NCBI RefSeq assembly: GCF_016809835.1 | Contig: NZ_JAFBIL020000006.1 | Coordinates: 186,001 to 250,000 of the forward strand | Source: Massilia soli | GTDB taxonomy: Bacteria; Pseudomonadota; Gammaproteobacteria; Burkholderiales; Burkholderiaceae_D | Direction: 5' to 3' | Length of the DNA stretch: 64,000 nucleotides | Part shown: positions 1 to 10,101 of the stretch, piece by piece | Layout: each line of letters starts with the position of its first letter | Position numbering within the stretch: the first letter of the stretch is position 1 | Notes under the pieces: model-generated | Database searches by the model: none | Seen by the model: only the letters and a program-made list of their open reading frames with translations | Told to the model about the DNA's origin: nothing | Made by a program: the position numbers and the translations under genes

Positions 1-1247
1 GCCACGCCGTTGCCATACTCGTTGGCGTTGATCAGGTTGACCGCGCTCGCGATGTCCGGCGAGCGCAAGATGCACAGCACCGGTCCGAAGATCTCTTCCT
101 TATAGATGGTCATGTCGGGCGTGACGTGGTCGAACAGCGTACCGCCCACGAAGAAGCCGTTTTCGCGTCCGGCCACCTGGCAGCCGCGCCCGTCGACCAG
201 CAAGGTCGCACCCTGCTCGACGCCTTCGCCGATCAGTTTTTCGATGCGCATCTTGGCTGCGGCGGTCACAACCGGGCCCATTTCGGAATCGTGCGCCATG
301 CCGTCGCCGATCTTCAGGGCGGCGGTACGCGCGGCCATCGCGCTGGCCAGCTTGTCGCCCGCATCGCCGACCGCGACGACCACCGAGATCGCCATGCAGC
401 GCTCGCCGGCCGAACCGTAGGCCGCGCCAACCAGCGCGTCGACCGCCATGTCCATGTCGGCGTCGGGCATGACCACCATGTGGTTCTTGGCGCCGCCCAG
501 CGCTTGCACGCGCTTGCCGGCGGCACTGCCGCGCGAATAAATGTATTCGGCGATCGGCGTCGAGCCGACGAAGCTGATCGCCTGCACTTCAGGATGGTCC
601 AGCAGCGCGTCGACGGTGACCTTGTCGCCCTGGATCACATTGAACACGCCGTCCGGCAGGCCTGCGTCCTTCAGCAGCTTGGCGTGCAGCAGCGATGCCG
701 ACGGATCGCGTTCGGACGGCTTGAGGATGAAGGTATTGCCGCAGGCGATCGCCACCGGGAACATCCACATCGGCACCATCACCGGGAAGTTGAATGGCGT
801 GATACCGGCGACCACGCCAAGCGGCTGGCGCATCGACCAGGCGTCGATGCCGCGCGCGATCTGGTCGGTGAATTCGCCCTTCAGCAGTTGCGGAATGCCG
901 ACCGCGAATTCGACGATCTCGATGCCGCGCGCGACTTCGCCCTTGGCGTCGGCGAAGGTCTTGCCATGTTCGCGTGTGAGCATCGCGGCGAATTCGTCGG
1001 TGTGTTCCTGGCACAGCTGCAGGTACTTGAACAGCACGCGGGCGCGCGACAGCGGTGGCGTCGCGGCCCACGATGGAAACGCCGCGGACGCCGCGGCGAC
1101 CGCGCTGTCCACATCCTCTTTGGTACCCAGCGCCACGCGCGCGCATGGCGCGCCGACGGCCGGATTGAAGACGTCCGCGTGGCGGCCGCTGGCGGTGTCC
1201 ACCTTGGCGCCGTTGATGAAATGGGTGATGGTGTCGAGGTCGGTCAT
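1..1247 (-). CDS. mmsA: CoA-acylating methylmalonate/malonate-semialdehyde dehydrogenase (3' end cut by window edge)
   Basis: Oxidises malonate or methylmalonate semialdehyde to acetyl- or propionyl-CoA with NAD and CoA, in the cytosol. The ATG is at 1247. The reading frame stays open to base 1, giving about 415 residues, so roughly the last 80-90 of a normal ~500-residue MmsA lie outside. The N-terminus starts [16 protein letters not shown]. The NAD-fold segment [16 protein letters not shown] and the nucleophile context [11 protein letters not shown] are typical of MmsA rather than of simple aldehyde dehydrogenases. The ATG lies 2 nt after the stop of the upstream aminotransferase gene, so the two form an operon. 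The pair aminotransferase plus MmsA is the classical beta-alanine route (beta-alanine to malonate semialdehyde to acetyl-CoA). Family assignment is sure; preference for malonate over methylmalonate semialdehyde is inferred from the neighbour. Confidence 0.95.
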   Translation of the reverse strand, partial: MTDLDTITHFINGAKVDTASGRHADVFNPAVGAPCARVALGTKEDVDSAVAAASAAFPSWAATPPLSRARVLFKYLQLCQEHTDEFAAMLTREHGKTFADAKGEVARGIEIVEFAVGIPQLLKGEFTDQIARGIDAWSMRQPLGVVAGITPFNFPVMVPMWMFPVAIACGNTFILKPSERDPSASLLHAKLLKDAGLPDGVFNVIQGDKVTVDALLDHPEVQAISFVGSTPIAEYIYSRGSAAGKRVQALGGAKNHMVVMPDADMDMAVDALVGAAYGSAGERCMAISVVVAVGDAGDKLASAMAARTAALKIGDGMAHDSEMGPVVTAAAKMRIEKLIGEGVEQGATLLVDGRGCQVAGRENGFFVGGTLFDHVTPDMTIYKEEIFGPVLCILRSPDIASAVNLINANEYGNGV

Positions 1248-1249
1248 GA

Positions 1250-2566
1250 TCAGTCCAGGTTTTTCAGTACAGCGGCAAGCTTGCCGAACAATTCGTCGAT
1301 GTGCTTCTTCTCGATCACCAGCGGTGGCGACAGCGCGATGATGTCGCCGGTGGTGCGGATCAGGATGCCCTCGGCGAACGCCTTCTTGAAGGCGCTGAAG
1401 GCGCGCGCGCCCGGCTTGCCGGCGATCGGTTCGAGTTCGATGCCGGCCACCAGGCCGATGGTGCGGATGTCGATCACGTGCGGCAGGCCCTTGAGCGAAT
1501 GCACCGCGTCGGTCCAGTAGTCGCGCACGTCCTTTGCGTTATCGAGGATTTTCTGTTCTTCAAATACCTCCAGGGTCGCCAGCGCGGCGGCGCAGGCCAG
1601 CGGATGGCCCGAGTAGGTGTACCCGTGGAACAGCTCGATGCCGGCCGGGCCGTCCATGAACGCGTCGTGGATATGCTGCTTGCTGAACACCGCGCCCATC
1701 GGCACCATGCCGTTGGTCAAGCCCTTGGCGACGGTGACCAGGTCCGGTTCGACGTCGAAGTAGTCGAACGCGAATGGCGTCGTCAGGCGCCCGAAGCCGG
1801 TGATCACTTCGTCGAAGATCAGCAGGATGCCGTGCTTGGTGCACAGTTCGCGCAGGCGCTTCAGGTAGCCCTTGGGCGGAATCAGCACGCCGGTGGAGCC
1901 GGCGACCGGCTCGACGATGACGGCGGCGATGGTCGAGGCATCATGCAGCGCGACGATGCGTTCGAGTTCATCGGCCAGGTTGGCGCCATGCTCAGGCTCG
2001 CAACGGCTGTAGGCGTTCTGTTCCAGGTTGTGGGTGTGCGGCAGGTGGTCGACACCCGGCAGCAGCGGGCCGAAGGTACGGCGGTTGCCGCCGATGCCGC
2101 CGACCGAGATGCCGCCGAAGCCGACGCCATGGTAGCCGCGCTCGCGGCCGATCAGGCGCGTGCGGCTGCCCTCGCCGCGCGCGCGGTGGTAGGCCAGCGC
2201 CATTTTCAGCGCGGTGTCGACCGCTTCCGAGCCGGAGTTGGTGTAGAACACATGGCCGAAGCGGCGGCCGGTGTAGTCCATCAGCTTTTCGGCGAGGTCG
2301 AAGGCGGCCGGGTGGCCCATCTGGAAGGTTGGCGCGAAGTCGAGCTGGCCGACCATTTCGCGCACGGCGGCGACGATCTTCGGCTGGGCGTGGCCGCACG
2401 GTACGCACCACAAGCCTGCGGTACCGTCGAGCACGGAGTTGCCGTCGACGTCCTTGTAGTACATGCCTTGCGCCGATACGAGCAGTCGCGGATTGGCCTT
2501 GAAGTCGCGGTTATTGGTAAATGGCATCCAAAATGACGACATCGATTCTGGGCGGGTCTCATTCAT
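1250..2566 (-). CDS. omega-amino acid (beta-alanine):pyruvate aminotransferase, class III PLP
   Basis: PLP-dependent class III aminotransferase of 438 residues that moves the amino group of beta-alanine or another omega-amino acid to pyruvate. The start is the ATG at 2566, with GGAGAG 4 nt upstream; a TTG four codons earlier lies inside that ribosome site and is not preferred. The N-terminal [18 protein letters not shown], and [15 protein letters not shown], are hallmarks of the beta-alanine:pyruvate subgroup. DEVITGFGR and the PLP-lysine segment [16 protein letters not shown] follow the family order. It is the first gene of a two-gene operon with mmsA and is divergent from the MocR-type regulator at 2736, which probably controls it. 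Other omega-amino acids such as GABA cannot be excluded as substrates. Confidence 0.93.
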   Translation of the reverse strand: MNETRPESMSSFWMPFTNNRDFKANPRLLVSAQGMYYKDVDGNSVLDGTAGLWCVPCGHAQPKIVAAVREMVGQLDFAPTFQMGHPAAFDLAEKLMDYTGRRFGHVFYTNSGSEAVDTALKMALAYHRARGEGSRTRLIGRERGYHGVGFGGISVGGIGGNRRTFGPLLPGVDHLPHTHNLEQNAYSRCEPEHGANLADELERIVALHDASTIAAVIVEPVAGSTGVLIPPKGYLKRLRELCTKHGILLIFDEVITGFGRLTTPFAFDYFDVEPDLVTVAKGLTNGMVPMGAVFSKQHIHDAFMDGPAGIELFHGYTYSGHPLACAAALATLEVFEEQKILDNAKDVRDYWTDAVHSLKGLPHVIDIRTIGLVAGIELEPIAGKPGARAFSAFKKAFAEGILIRTTGDIIALSPPLVIEKKHIDELFGKLAAVLKNLD

Positions 2567-2696
2567 ACAGCTCTCCAATTTTTACGAGCGAAAAATAATT
2601 TACCAGTTGGCAAAATCTTGATGCAATAATAGTAAGCAATACACCATCGGCACAGATACACAAACCGCGAAAGCCGCCAACCGTATTGGCTGACTA

Positions 2697-2708
2697 AACT
2701 GTACAGTT
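2697..2708. promoter_or_regulatory. 12-bp perfect palindrome in the aminotransferase/MocR divergent region
   Basis: AACTGTACAGTT is a perfect dyad, 27 nt before the ATG of the MocR-type regulator and 130 nt upstream of the divergent aminotransferase. GntR/MocR proteins usually bind dyads or direct repeats in such regions, so this is a candidate autoregulatory operator. Direct reading shows only the symmetry; binding is inferred. Confidence 0.4.
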
Positions 2709-2735
2709 CTGCGGGTGCCGCAACAGGAGTTGTGA

Positions 2736-4214
2736 ATGGAAGAATCGGCGGCATCGACTGAGGAATTTCCAACTGGCAATGGCAAATCGGCCTGGCCGGT
2801 ATTGGCGATTGAGCGCAAACAACGCGGCAGCCTGGTCGATCAGATTGTGGCAGCGATCGCGCGGATGGTAAATGAGCGCGAATTGCGGATCGGCACAAAA
2901 ATGCCGTCTGTTAGACAATTCGCAAAGTGTAACGGCATTTCCACTTTCACCGTCGTTGAATCGTACGACCGGCTGCTGAACCTGGGACTGCTTTCCTCGC
3001 GCCGCGGTTCCGGTTTTTTTGTTGCCCGCAGTGACGTCGTCGCCGCGGCCCAGCCAAGCATCGTGCCGGCCAGCCCCTCCGCCATCGACGCCCTCACCCC
3101 CGACCTGTATTCCGGCGTCTCCGATGCGCTGCCGGTCGGCGCCGGCTGGCTGCCGCCGGAATGGTACGGCGAGACCACGATTCTCGACTGCGTGCGCCAC
3201 GCGATGAAAATCCCGGCCAACCGGCTGCGCGGCTACGGCCACCCGCTCGGTTTCCCGACGCTGCGCCAGCACATGGCCAGCAGCATGGCCGACGACCTGT
3301 TCTCGGTCGAACCCGACCAGATCCTGCTGACCCACGGCGCCACCCACGCCTTCGACCTGATCCTGCGCACCCTGACCAAGCCGGGCGACACCGTGCTGGT
3401 CGAAGACCCCGGCTACAGCAACCTGCTGTCGCTGATCCGCCACCACGGCTGCATCCCGGTCGGCATCCCGCGCGGCGATGCGGGCCTCGACATCGATGCG
3501 CTCGAAACGCAGGCCAGGGCCACCCAGCCCAAGCTCATGTTCGTCAACACCGTGCTGCAAAACCCGCTCGGCACCTCGCTCAGCCAGGCCCAGGCCCACC
3601 GCTTGCTGGGGATGGCCGAGCAGTTCGATTTCTGGCTGGTGGAAGACGACATCTACCGCGAGCTGGCCGCGCCCGGCGAAGCATCGCTGGCGGCCATGGA
3701 CGGCCTGCGCCGCGTGATCCGGGTCGGCAGTTTCTCGAAGACGCTGTCGCCGGTGCTGCGGGTCGGCTCGATCTGCGCATCGCGCTCGCTGGTGCCCGAA
3801 CTGCTGCGCATCAAAATGCTGACCGGGCTGACCACCTCGGAGATCAACGAGCGCGCGGTCTACCACGCGATCTCCACGCGGCCCTACAAGCGGATGGTCG
3901 AAAAGCTGGTCGACCAGCTGCGTTCGGGCCGCGAACAGACCATCGAACGGCTGCGCGAGGTAGGCATGTCGCCAGTGGCGCGGCCGCGCGGCGGCATGTT
4001 CGTCAGCGCCGGCTGGCCCGAAGCGCCGAGCGCCCAATGGAACGGCAAGGTGGTGGCCGACCGCGCCGTCAAGCAGGGCATCCTGCTGTCGCCGAACGAG
4101 TTCTTCATGCTGCGCCAGCCCGACTCGGTCTGGTTCCGCTTCAATGTGGCCTATGCGGCCGACGCGCCGCTGTTGAGCGCCTTCCTGAAATCGGTACGCG
4201 AGGAGATGCAATGA
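2736..4214 (+). CDS. MocR-type regulator (GntR winged helix fused to an aminotransferase-like domain)
   Basis: 492-residue transcription factor. Residues ~25-95 form a GntR helix-turn-helix, with the recognition part IGTKMPSVRQFAKCNG followed by FTVVESYDRLLNLGLL and a wing ending GSGFFV. From about residue 120 it has a fold-type I aminotransferase-like domain with GYGHPLGFPTLRQHM, VEDDIYREL and the PLP-lysine segment RVGSFSKTLSP. MocR proteins use PLP or an amino-PLP adduct as effector. The start has AGGAG at 2725-2729. It is divergent from the beta-alanine aminotransferase operon, so activation of that operon in response to an omega-amino acid is likely (inference). Its stop overlaps the ATG of the following TetR gene (ATGA), so the two regulators are co-translated. 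Confidence 0.93.
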   Translation: MEESAASTEEFPTGNGKSAWPVLAIERKQRGSLVDQIVAAIARMVNERELRIGTKMPSVRQFAKCNGISTFTVVESYDRLLNLGLLSSRRGSGFFVARSDVVAAAQPSIVPASPSAIDALTPDLYSGVSDALPVGAGWLPPEWYGETTILDCVRHAMKIPANRLRGYGHPLGFPTLRQHMASSMADDLFSVEPDQILLTHGATHAFDLILRTLTKPGDTVLVEDPGYSNLLSLIRHHGCIPVGIPRGDAGLDIDALETQARATQPKLMFVNTVLQNPLGTSLSQAQAHRLLGMAEQFDFWLVEDDIYRELAAPGEASLAAMDGLRRVIRVGSFSKTLSPVLRVGSICASRSLVPELLRIKMLTGLTTSEINERAVYHAISTRPYKRMVEKLVDQLRSGREQTIERLREVGMSPVARPRGGMFVSAGWPEAPSAQWNGKVVADRAVKQGILLSPNEFFMLRQPDSVWFRFNVAYAADAPLLSAFLKSVREEMQ

Positions 4215-4843
4215 CTGTTCCCGTCAAACGCCGTGTCATCAACCGCGACAAGCTCGAAACCGACATCCTTGCCGAAGCGGTACGCGTGTTCGCAGAATGC
4301 GGCTACGAAGGCGCCTCCGTCGCCACCATCGCCGAGAATGCCGGACTGTCGAAGCAAAACCTGATGTACTACTTCCCGACCAAGCAGGCGCTGTACGAGC
4401 GGGTTCTCGACAGCGTGCTCGATGACTGGCTCGAGCGCATGGACAAGCTGGCCGACCGCGAGCGCGATCCGCGCGACGTGCTGCGTGCGTACATCCAGGC
4501 CAAGATGCGCTTTTCGCGCGAACAGCCGCTGGCCTCGCGCGTGTATGCGCTCGAAGTGATCGGCGGCGCCCAGCTGTACGGGCAGCAGATCCGCGAACGC
4601 GTGCTGCCGCTGCTGCGCAAGGACATCGAGGTGTTCGAAGGCTGGATCCGCGAAGGACGCATCGCGCCCGTCAACGCCACCCACCTGCTGTTCGCGATCT
4701 GGCACATGACCCAGGCGTATGCGGACTTCGCCGCGCAAATGAATCTGGTGTTAAACCGAAAGCAACTCAGCGATGACGATTTCGACAACGGCGAAGCGCT
4801 GATCGTCGATATGGTGCTGGCGGCGGTGGCGATTGCGCCGTAA
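4211..4843 (+). CDS. TetR/AcrR family regulator, RutR-like
   Basis: 210-residue repressor-type protein. The N-terminal helix-turn-helix contains VATIAENAGLSKQNLMYYF, followed by PTKQALYERVL. The C-terminal ligand domain has HLLFAIWHMTQAYADFAAQM, closely resembling E. coli RutR (HLIFMIWASTQHYADFAPQV, from memory). RutR senses uracil and controls pyrimidine breakdown, whose product is beta-alanine or 3-hydroxypropionate. That fits the beta-alanine genes next door. The gene starts inside the MocR stop codon (ATGA overlap). No Rut or reductive pyrimidine pathway genes are visible in the window, so the regulated genes and the true ligand remain inferred. Confidence 0.85.
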   Translation: MTVPVKRRVINRDKLETDILAEAVRVFAECGYEGASVATIAENAGLSKQNLMYYFPTKQALYERVLDSVLDDWLERMDKLADRERDPRDVLRAYIQAKMRFSREQPLASRVYALEVIGGAQLYGQQIRERVLPLLRKDIEVFEGWIREGRIAPVNATHLLFAIWHMTQAYADFAAQMNLVLNRKQLSDDDFDNGEALIVDMVLAAVAIAP

Positions 4844-4974
4844 AGACGTGCGCGCATTTATCCGGTCCAGCCACCGGTCAACCCTCCTAATATGCATTTC
4901 GTCGGACGCGTGTGGAACGCAGGGCGGCCCGGCGTTACAGTGGCTCCATCGATCCACTCCATCAGGAGAATGTA

Positions 4975-5256
4975 ATGAAAAACCCAAGCTTCGACAACTT
5001 TTCGACCCTGCTCGCGGACGTCGGCAACGCTTTCATCCGCGCCGGCCGCTACGTCGCCCGCGCCATGGCCTCGATGTCGTGGCCTGCGCTGCTGGTGAGC
5101 TGCGTCGCACTGGCGCTGGCCATCACCGTTATCCCGCTGGCGCTGTTCCTGTTCATCGTCTTCATGACCGCCCGGATGGTCGTCATTGCCTGTGCCAGCC
5201 GCCGTCGCCGCGGCCCGGCCACGCCATACCGCACGGTCGGGGACGCGGGAGAATAA
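4975..5256 (+). CDS. small membrane protein of unknown function
   Basis: 93 residues; I do not recognise the family. The start at 4975 is chosen because AGGAGAA lies just upstream and the more upstream in-frame start lacks one. The N-terminus is amphipathic (MKNPSFDNFSTLLADVGNAF). A hydrophobic stretch at residues ~38-70, long enough for one long or two short transmembrane helices, is followed by a basic tail (ASRRRRGP). The stop is one base before the ATG of the sensor kinase gene, so it is very probably co-transcribed with the LytS/LytT-type pair and may be an accessory membrane subunit (inference). Confidence 0.75.
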   Translation: MKNPSFDNFSTLLADVGNAFIRAGRYVARAMASMSWPALLVSCVALALAITVIPLALFLFIVFMTARMVVIACASRRRRGPATPYRTVGDAGE

Positions 5257-5257
5257 C

Positions 5258-6151
5258 ATGAGCGCCAGCAACCTGAACCGGTTCGTCGACCTGCTGCGCG
5301 AGATCGTGGCCGAAGCCGCGGTCGTGTGGTGGCGCTTCTTCGACTGGCTGGCGATGGTTGAATGGCGCCAGCTGGCGATCATCGCCTTTTTGGTGTTCTC
5401 GTTCGGCGTCCTGCTCGGCTACCCTGAACCTGCGGTCTGGTTCGTATTCGTGTCGTTCGGCGTCAAGGTGCTGGCCGGCGGCAAGCGCAAGGCCGAACTG
5501 GAGGCCAAGGAAGCGGTGCAGCACGCCGACGTGGCCGAGCTGGAGCGGCGCCTGACGGAAGCCCAGATGGCGGCGCTGCAGGCGCAGGTCGAGCCGCACT
5601 TCCTGTTCAACACGCTGGCCCTGATCGGCCAGCTGATCGAGACCGATCCGCCGCAGGCGGCGCGCATCCACGCCAACCTGATCGAGTACCTGCGTTCGAC
5701 CTTGCCGCAAATGCGCGCACCGAACGGCGGCACCCTCAAACACCAGGTCGAGCTGGCGCGCGCCTACCTGACCATCATGCAGGCGCGCATGAAGGAACGC
5801 CTCGCATTCCACTTCGACGTGCCCGACTACCTGGAGAACGCCGTGTTCCCGCCGACCATGCTGCAAATCCTGATCGAGAACTCGATCAAGCATGGCCTGG
5901 AGCCGAAGATCGCGGGCGGCCGCATCGACGTGCGCGCCTACCTCATCGACGGCACCATGCACGTCGACGTGCAGGACAACGGCGTTGGCTTTAACATGCA
6001 TGCTGGGGAAGGCATGGGACTGGCGAATATCCGCGAGCGCCTGCGCCTGCTGTACGGCAGCCGCGCCGAACTGGCGATCGAAATGCCGGCCATCGGGGGC
6101 GCGCTGGCCTCGATCCGCGTGCCCTTCATCGTTACTGAGAAAGCAGCATGA
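5258..6151 (+). CDS. LytS/AlgZ-type sensor histidine kinase
   Basis: 297-residue membrane kinase. Two hydrophobic segments at residues ~38-73 span the membrane. A coiled-coil linker follows (KAELEAKEAVQHADVAELER). The His_kinase domain has the phospho-acceptor box EPHFLFNTL, with His at about residue 114. The ATPase domain shows ILIENSIKHGLEPK (N box), VQDNGVGFN (G1) and GMGLANIRERL (G2). There is no large sensory domain, so the signal is probably sensed in the membrane or delivered by the small protein encoded upstream. The start at 5258 has GGGAG at 5247-5251. The gene ends in an ATGA overlap with its response-regulator gene. Confidence 0.93.
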   Translation: MSASNLNRFVDLLREIVAEAAVVWWRFFDWLAMVEWRQLAIIAFLVFSFGVLLGYPEPAVWFVFVSFGVKVLAGGKRKAELEAKEAVQHADVAELERRLTEAQMAALQAQVEPHFLFNTLALIGQLIETDPPQAARIHANLIEYLRSTLPQMRAPNGGTLKHQVELARAYLTIMQARMKERLAFHFDVPDYLENAVFPPTMLQILIENSIKHGLEPKIAGGRIDVRAYLIDGTMHVDVQDNGVGFNMHAGEGMGLANIRERLRLLYGSRAELAIEMPAIGGALASIRVPFIVTEKAA

Positions 6152-6912
6152 GTGTCACCGCCCTGATCGTCGACGACGAATCGCCGATGCGCGACCAGCT
6201 GCGCGCGCGGCTGGCCGAGGCATGGCCCGACCTTGCCATCGCCGGCGAAGCGGCCAACGGCATCGAAGCGATCGAAATGACCGCGCGCCTGAAGCCCGAC
6301 ATCGTGTTCCTGGATATCCGCATGCCTGGCCCGAGCGGCATCGAAACCGCGCGCCAGCTGTACAGCCAGTGCCAGGTGGTATTCGTCACCGCCTACGACC
6401 AGTACGCGGTCGAGGCATTTGAGCACGGTGCGATGGACTACCTGCTCAAGCCGGTGATGGCGGAGCGCCTGCGCCTGACCTGCGAGCGCCTGCGCGGGCG
6501 CATCGGCAAGCCGGTAACCGACATCGACCAGAAGCTGTCGGCGCTGGCGCAGATTCTCGAACGCGGGCAAGCCGCCAAACCGCAGCAGTACCTGCGCTGG
6601 ATCCAGGCCCAGGTGGGCACCAGCCTGCGCATGATCAGCACCAAGGAAGTGCTGTTCTTCCAGTCCGACGACAAGTACACGCTGGTGCAGACCGCGTCGG
6701 CCGAACTGCTGATCCGCAAGACGCTCAAGGAGCTGGCGGACGAACTCGACCCCGACGAATTCTGGCGCATCCACCGCTCCACGCTGGTGCGGGTCGATGC
6801 GATCGTCGAAGTCTCGCGCGACGAACGTGGCCGCCAGATGGTCAAGCTTCGCGGCCATCCGCGCGAGCTGGAGGTCAGCCGCAACCACGCCGGCCTGTTC
6901 CAGCAGATGTAG
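6148..6912 (+). CDS. LytTR-family response regulator
   Basis: 254 residues. The receiver domain carries the acidic pair D9/D10, phospho-acceptor D56 (VFLDIRMPGPSG), T81 and K101. From residue ~150 a LytTR DNA-binding domain follows, with EVLFFQSDDKYTLVQ, EFWRIHRSTLVRVDAI and a C-terminal LRGHPRELEVSRNHAGLF. Such regulators bind paired direct repeats rather than palindromes. Cognate partner of the kinase whose stop codon it overlaps. The target genes are not evident; the downstream VOC genes start 74 nt later and could be co-transcribed. Confidence 0.94.
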   Translation: MSVTALIVDDESPMRDQLRARLAEAWPDLAIAGEAANGIEAIEMTARLKPDIVFLDIRMPGPSGIETARQLYSQCQVVFVTAYDQYAVEAFEHGAMDYLLKPVMAERLRLTCERLRGRIGKPVTDIDQKLSALAQILERGQAAKPQQYLRWIQAQVGTSLRMISTKEVLFFQSDDKYTLVQTASAELLIRKTLKELADELDPDEFWRIHRSTLVRVDAIVEVSRDERGRQMVKLRGHPRELEVSRNHAGLFQQM

Positions 6913-6985
6913 TCGCAGCGGGCGCACCGCGATCAAATAATGAACTAATATGTACCTTGGTTCCCATGTTTGAGAGGAGATTGCC

Positions 6986-7417
6986 ATGTCAGTCGCACCC
7001 AGGCAAACCAGGGCGAACGTCATCCCTTGCCTTCGCTACCGCGACGCCCCCGCCGCCATCGAATGGCTGTGCAGCACCTTCGGCTTCGCCCAGCACCTGG
7101 TCGTTCCCGGCGAAGGCAACACCATTGCCCACGCCCAGCTCAGCTTTGGCAACGGCATGATCATGCTCGGCTCGGCCAGCAACGTCGACAGCGAATACGC
7201 AAAATTCATCAAGCAGCCGGGCGACATCGGCGGCGCCCAGACCCAGACCGTGTACGTGGTCGTCGACGACGCCGACGCCGTCTACAACCGTGTGCTCGAC
7301 GCGCGCGCGCCAATCGTCATGGACATCAAGGACGAAGACTACGGCGGGCGCGGTTTCACCTGCCGCGACCTCGAAGGCCACATCTGGAGCTTCGGCACCT
7401 ACGACCCGTTTGCATAA
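6986..7417 (+). CDS. VOC (glyoxalase/bleomycin-resistance fold) protein
   Basis: 143 residues with the paired beta-alpha-beta-beta-beta architecture of the vicinal oxygen chelate superfamily: VIPCLRYRDAPAAIEWLCST near the start, GNTIAHAQLSFGNGMIMLG, and a C-terminal GRGFTCRDLEGHIWSFGTYDP in which H and E are possible metal or ligand residues. The ribosome site GAGAGGAGA precedes the ATG. Substrate unknown; PhnB-like and antibiotic-binding VOC proteins share this fold. First of three short, tightly packed genes (VOC, VOC, SnoaL-like). Confidence 0.85.
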   Translation: MSVAPRQTRANVIPCLRYRDAPAAIEWLCSTFGFAQHLVVPGEGNTIAHAQLSFGNGMIMLGSASNVDSEYAKFIKQPGDIGGAQTQTVYVVVDDADAVYNRVLDARAPIVMDIKDEDYGGRGFTCRDLEGHIWSFGTYDPFA

Positions 7418-7430
7418 GAAGGAGCATCGC

Positions 7431-7805
7431 ATGTCACGTGCAGTCCACTTCGAAATCCAGGCGTCCAACCCGCAGGCGCTGATCGACTATTACAGCGGCC
7501 TGTTCGGCTGGTCGTTCAACAAATGGGAAGGCGGCGAATACTGGCTGATCCACACCGGGCCGGAAGACAAGCCGGGCATCAACGGCGGCCTGCTGCCGCG
7601 GCGCGGGCCGGCGCCGGAGGCGATGGCCGCGGTAAACGCCTTTGTCATCACCGTCGATGTCGCCGACATCGATGGCGCGCTGGCCAGCGCGGGAACGGTT
7701 GTGGTGCCCAAGATGGCGGTGCCAGGAATCGGCTGGCTCGGCTACGCCAGGGACCCGGACGGGAACATATTCGGCATGATGCAAGAAGACCCGGAGGCAG
7801 CATGA
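7431..7805 (+). CDS. VOC family protein
   Basis: 124 residues, a second and shorter VOC protein: SRAVHFEIQASNPQALIDYY, SGLFGWSFNKWEGGEYWLI and C-terminal YARDPDGNIFGMMQED. The start at 7431 has AAGGAG 6-11 nt upstream. It belongs to the glyoxalase-like group that often acts as a binding protein with no assigned substrate. The stop overlaps the next gene's ATG (ATGA), so translation is coupled. Confidence 0.85.
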   Translation: MSRAVHFEIQASNPQALIDYYSGLFGWSFNKWEGGEYWLIHTGPEDKPGINGGLLPRRGPAPEAMAAVNAFVITVDVADIDGALASAGTVVVPKMAVPGIGWLGYARDPDGNIFGMMQEDPEAA

Positions 7806-8194
7806 CTCAGGACGAACAGGAAATCCGCCAGTTGATTGAATTGTGGCTCAGCGCGACGCAGGCGGGCGATGTTGACGCGGTGCTGTCGCTGATGTCGGAC
7901 GACGCCATGTTTTTGTCGGCCGGCCAGCAGCCGATGATCGGGCGCGACGCGTTTGCGCGCGGGCTGAACAAGGTGCTATCGGAGAACGTGATCGAATCGA
8001 CCAGCGAGATCGCGGAGATTGTGGTGTGCGGCGACCTGGCGTATTGCCGGACCAGGCTCACGGTGACGATCACGTCGAAGCATGGGCAGCTGCCGATCCT
8101 GCGCAATGGCGACACGCTGTCGATTTTGCGCAAGCAAGCCGATGGCAAGTGGCGCCTGACGCGCGACGCCAACATGCTCGCTTCGGCGGCCTGA
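7802..8194 (+). CDS. SgcJ/EcaC-type, SnoaL-like (NTF2 fold) protein
   Basis: 130 residues. The helical start TQDEQEIRQLIELWLSATQA, then GDVDAVLSLMSDDAMFLSAG and GRDAFARGLNKVL, define the DUF4440/SnoaL-like fold. The C-terminal strand segment SILRKQADGKWRLTRDANM completes the cone-shaped NTF2 fold. Members have no settled activity. It is translationally coupled to the preceding VOC gene (ATGA). Confidence 0.85.
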   Translation: MTQDEQEIRQLIELWLSATQAGDVDAVLSLMSDDAMFLSAGQQPMIGRDAFARGLNKVLSENVIESTSEIAEIVVCGDLAYCRTRLTVTITSKHGQLPILRNGDTLSILRKQADGKWRLTRDANMLASAA

Positions 8195-8280
8195 CGCCGT
8201 TCCCGCGGCGGCGCGAACTGATACAGGTTCGGGGCGCTCACAGAAATCGCGACGTTGAGACCTGGAATGCGAGAGTCAAC

Positions 8281-8350
8281 GTGGCCCCTGCGAAGGCAGG
8301 GGTCCATACTCGGCATGTTTGGTATGGGCCCCTGCTTTCGCAGGGGCGAC
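8281..8350. repeat. REP-like inverted pair (dispersed intergenic repeat)
   Basis: Two ~30-bp units in inverted orientation, each itself a hairpin: CCCCTGCGAAGGCAGGGG on the left and CCCCTGCTTTCGCAGGGG on the right, separated by about 10 bases. Both units end in CCATAC-like sequence towards the centre. The layout matches the repeat at 11441-11520, with diverged stems. It lies between two convergent genes and may also end transcripts. The rest of 8195-8451 shows nothing else I recognise. Confidence 0.75.
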
Positions 8351-8451
8351 GCTGGCCTGCGTTGCCGATTCGGTCGTGGCTGTCGTTTCTAAATCGACGC
8401 CTGGCTGCCGAGCGATTCGTGTCAAGCAGAATATTCCGGACAGCAGTGCGC

Positions 8452-9687
<1,236 letters not shown>

Positions 9688-10092
9688 TTACTTCTTCAAA
9701 TCCCAGCCACCGAACGCGTTCGGCAGTTGCTCAGCGGCGGTGGTCTCGAAGATGTCGCCCTTCAGGTTGGTCAGCACCACCGGCAGGTCGTTGCCGCCCA
9801 ACTCGAGCACCACCTGGCGGCAGGCGCCGCATGGTGCGATCGGCCCATCGGTCTCGCCGATGACGGCCAGCGCGGCGAAGTCGCCCGGCTTGTAGCCATG
9901 CGCGATCGCGCTGAACAAGGCAGTGCGTTCGGCGCAGTTGCACAGGCCGTAGGATGCGTTCTCCACGTTACAGCCGCGGAAAATGCGGCCGTCCTTGCAC
10001 TCGAGCGCCGCGCCAACCTTGAAGTTGGAGTACGGCGTGTACGCCAGCTCGCGCGCCGCGCGTGCTTCGTCGATCAGGGTTTGGTATGTCAT
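9688..10092 (-). CDS. cdd: cytidine deaminase
   Basis: 134-residue homotetrameric-type cytidine deaminase; converts cytidine and deoxycytidine to uridine and deoxyuridine. NVENASYG is the substrate-binding strand. The zinc ligands and proton shuttle are in CNCAERTALFS and PCGACRQ. AAGGAT lies just upstream of the ATG. It sits 9 nt downstream of deoA, which cleaves the uridine or deoxyuridine-type products, so the order fits pathway logic. Confidence 0.97.
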   Translation of the reverse strand: MTYQTLIDEARAARELAYTPYSNFKVGAALECKDGRIFRGCNVENASYGLCNCAERTALFSAIAHGYKPGDFAALAVIGETDGPIAPCGACRQVVLELGGNDLPVVLTNLKGDIFETTAAEQLPNAFGGWDLKK

Positions 10093-10101
10093 GCTGATCC
10101 T

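Noticed and set aside
126-1520. 464-codon plus-strand frame across mmsA and the aminotransferase
   Set aside because: Antisense to two confident enzymes; composition is His/Arg/Asp-rich as in other antisense shadows.
8281-8350. CRISPR-like repeat
   Set aside because: The two units are inverted, not direct, with no regular spacers and no cas genes anywhere in the window.
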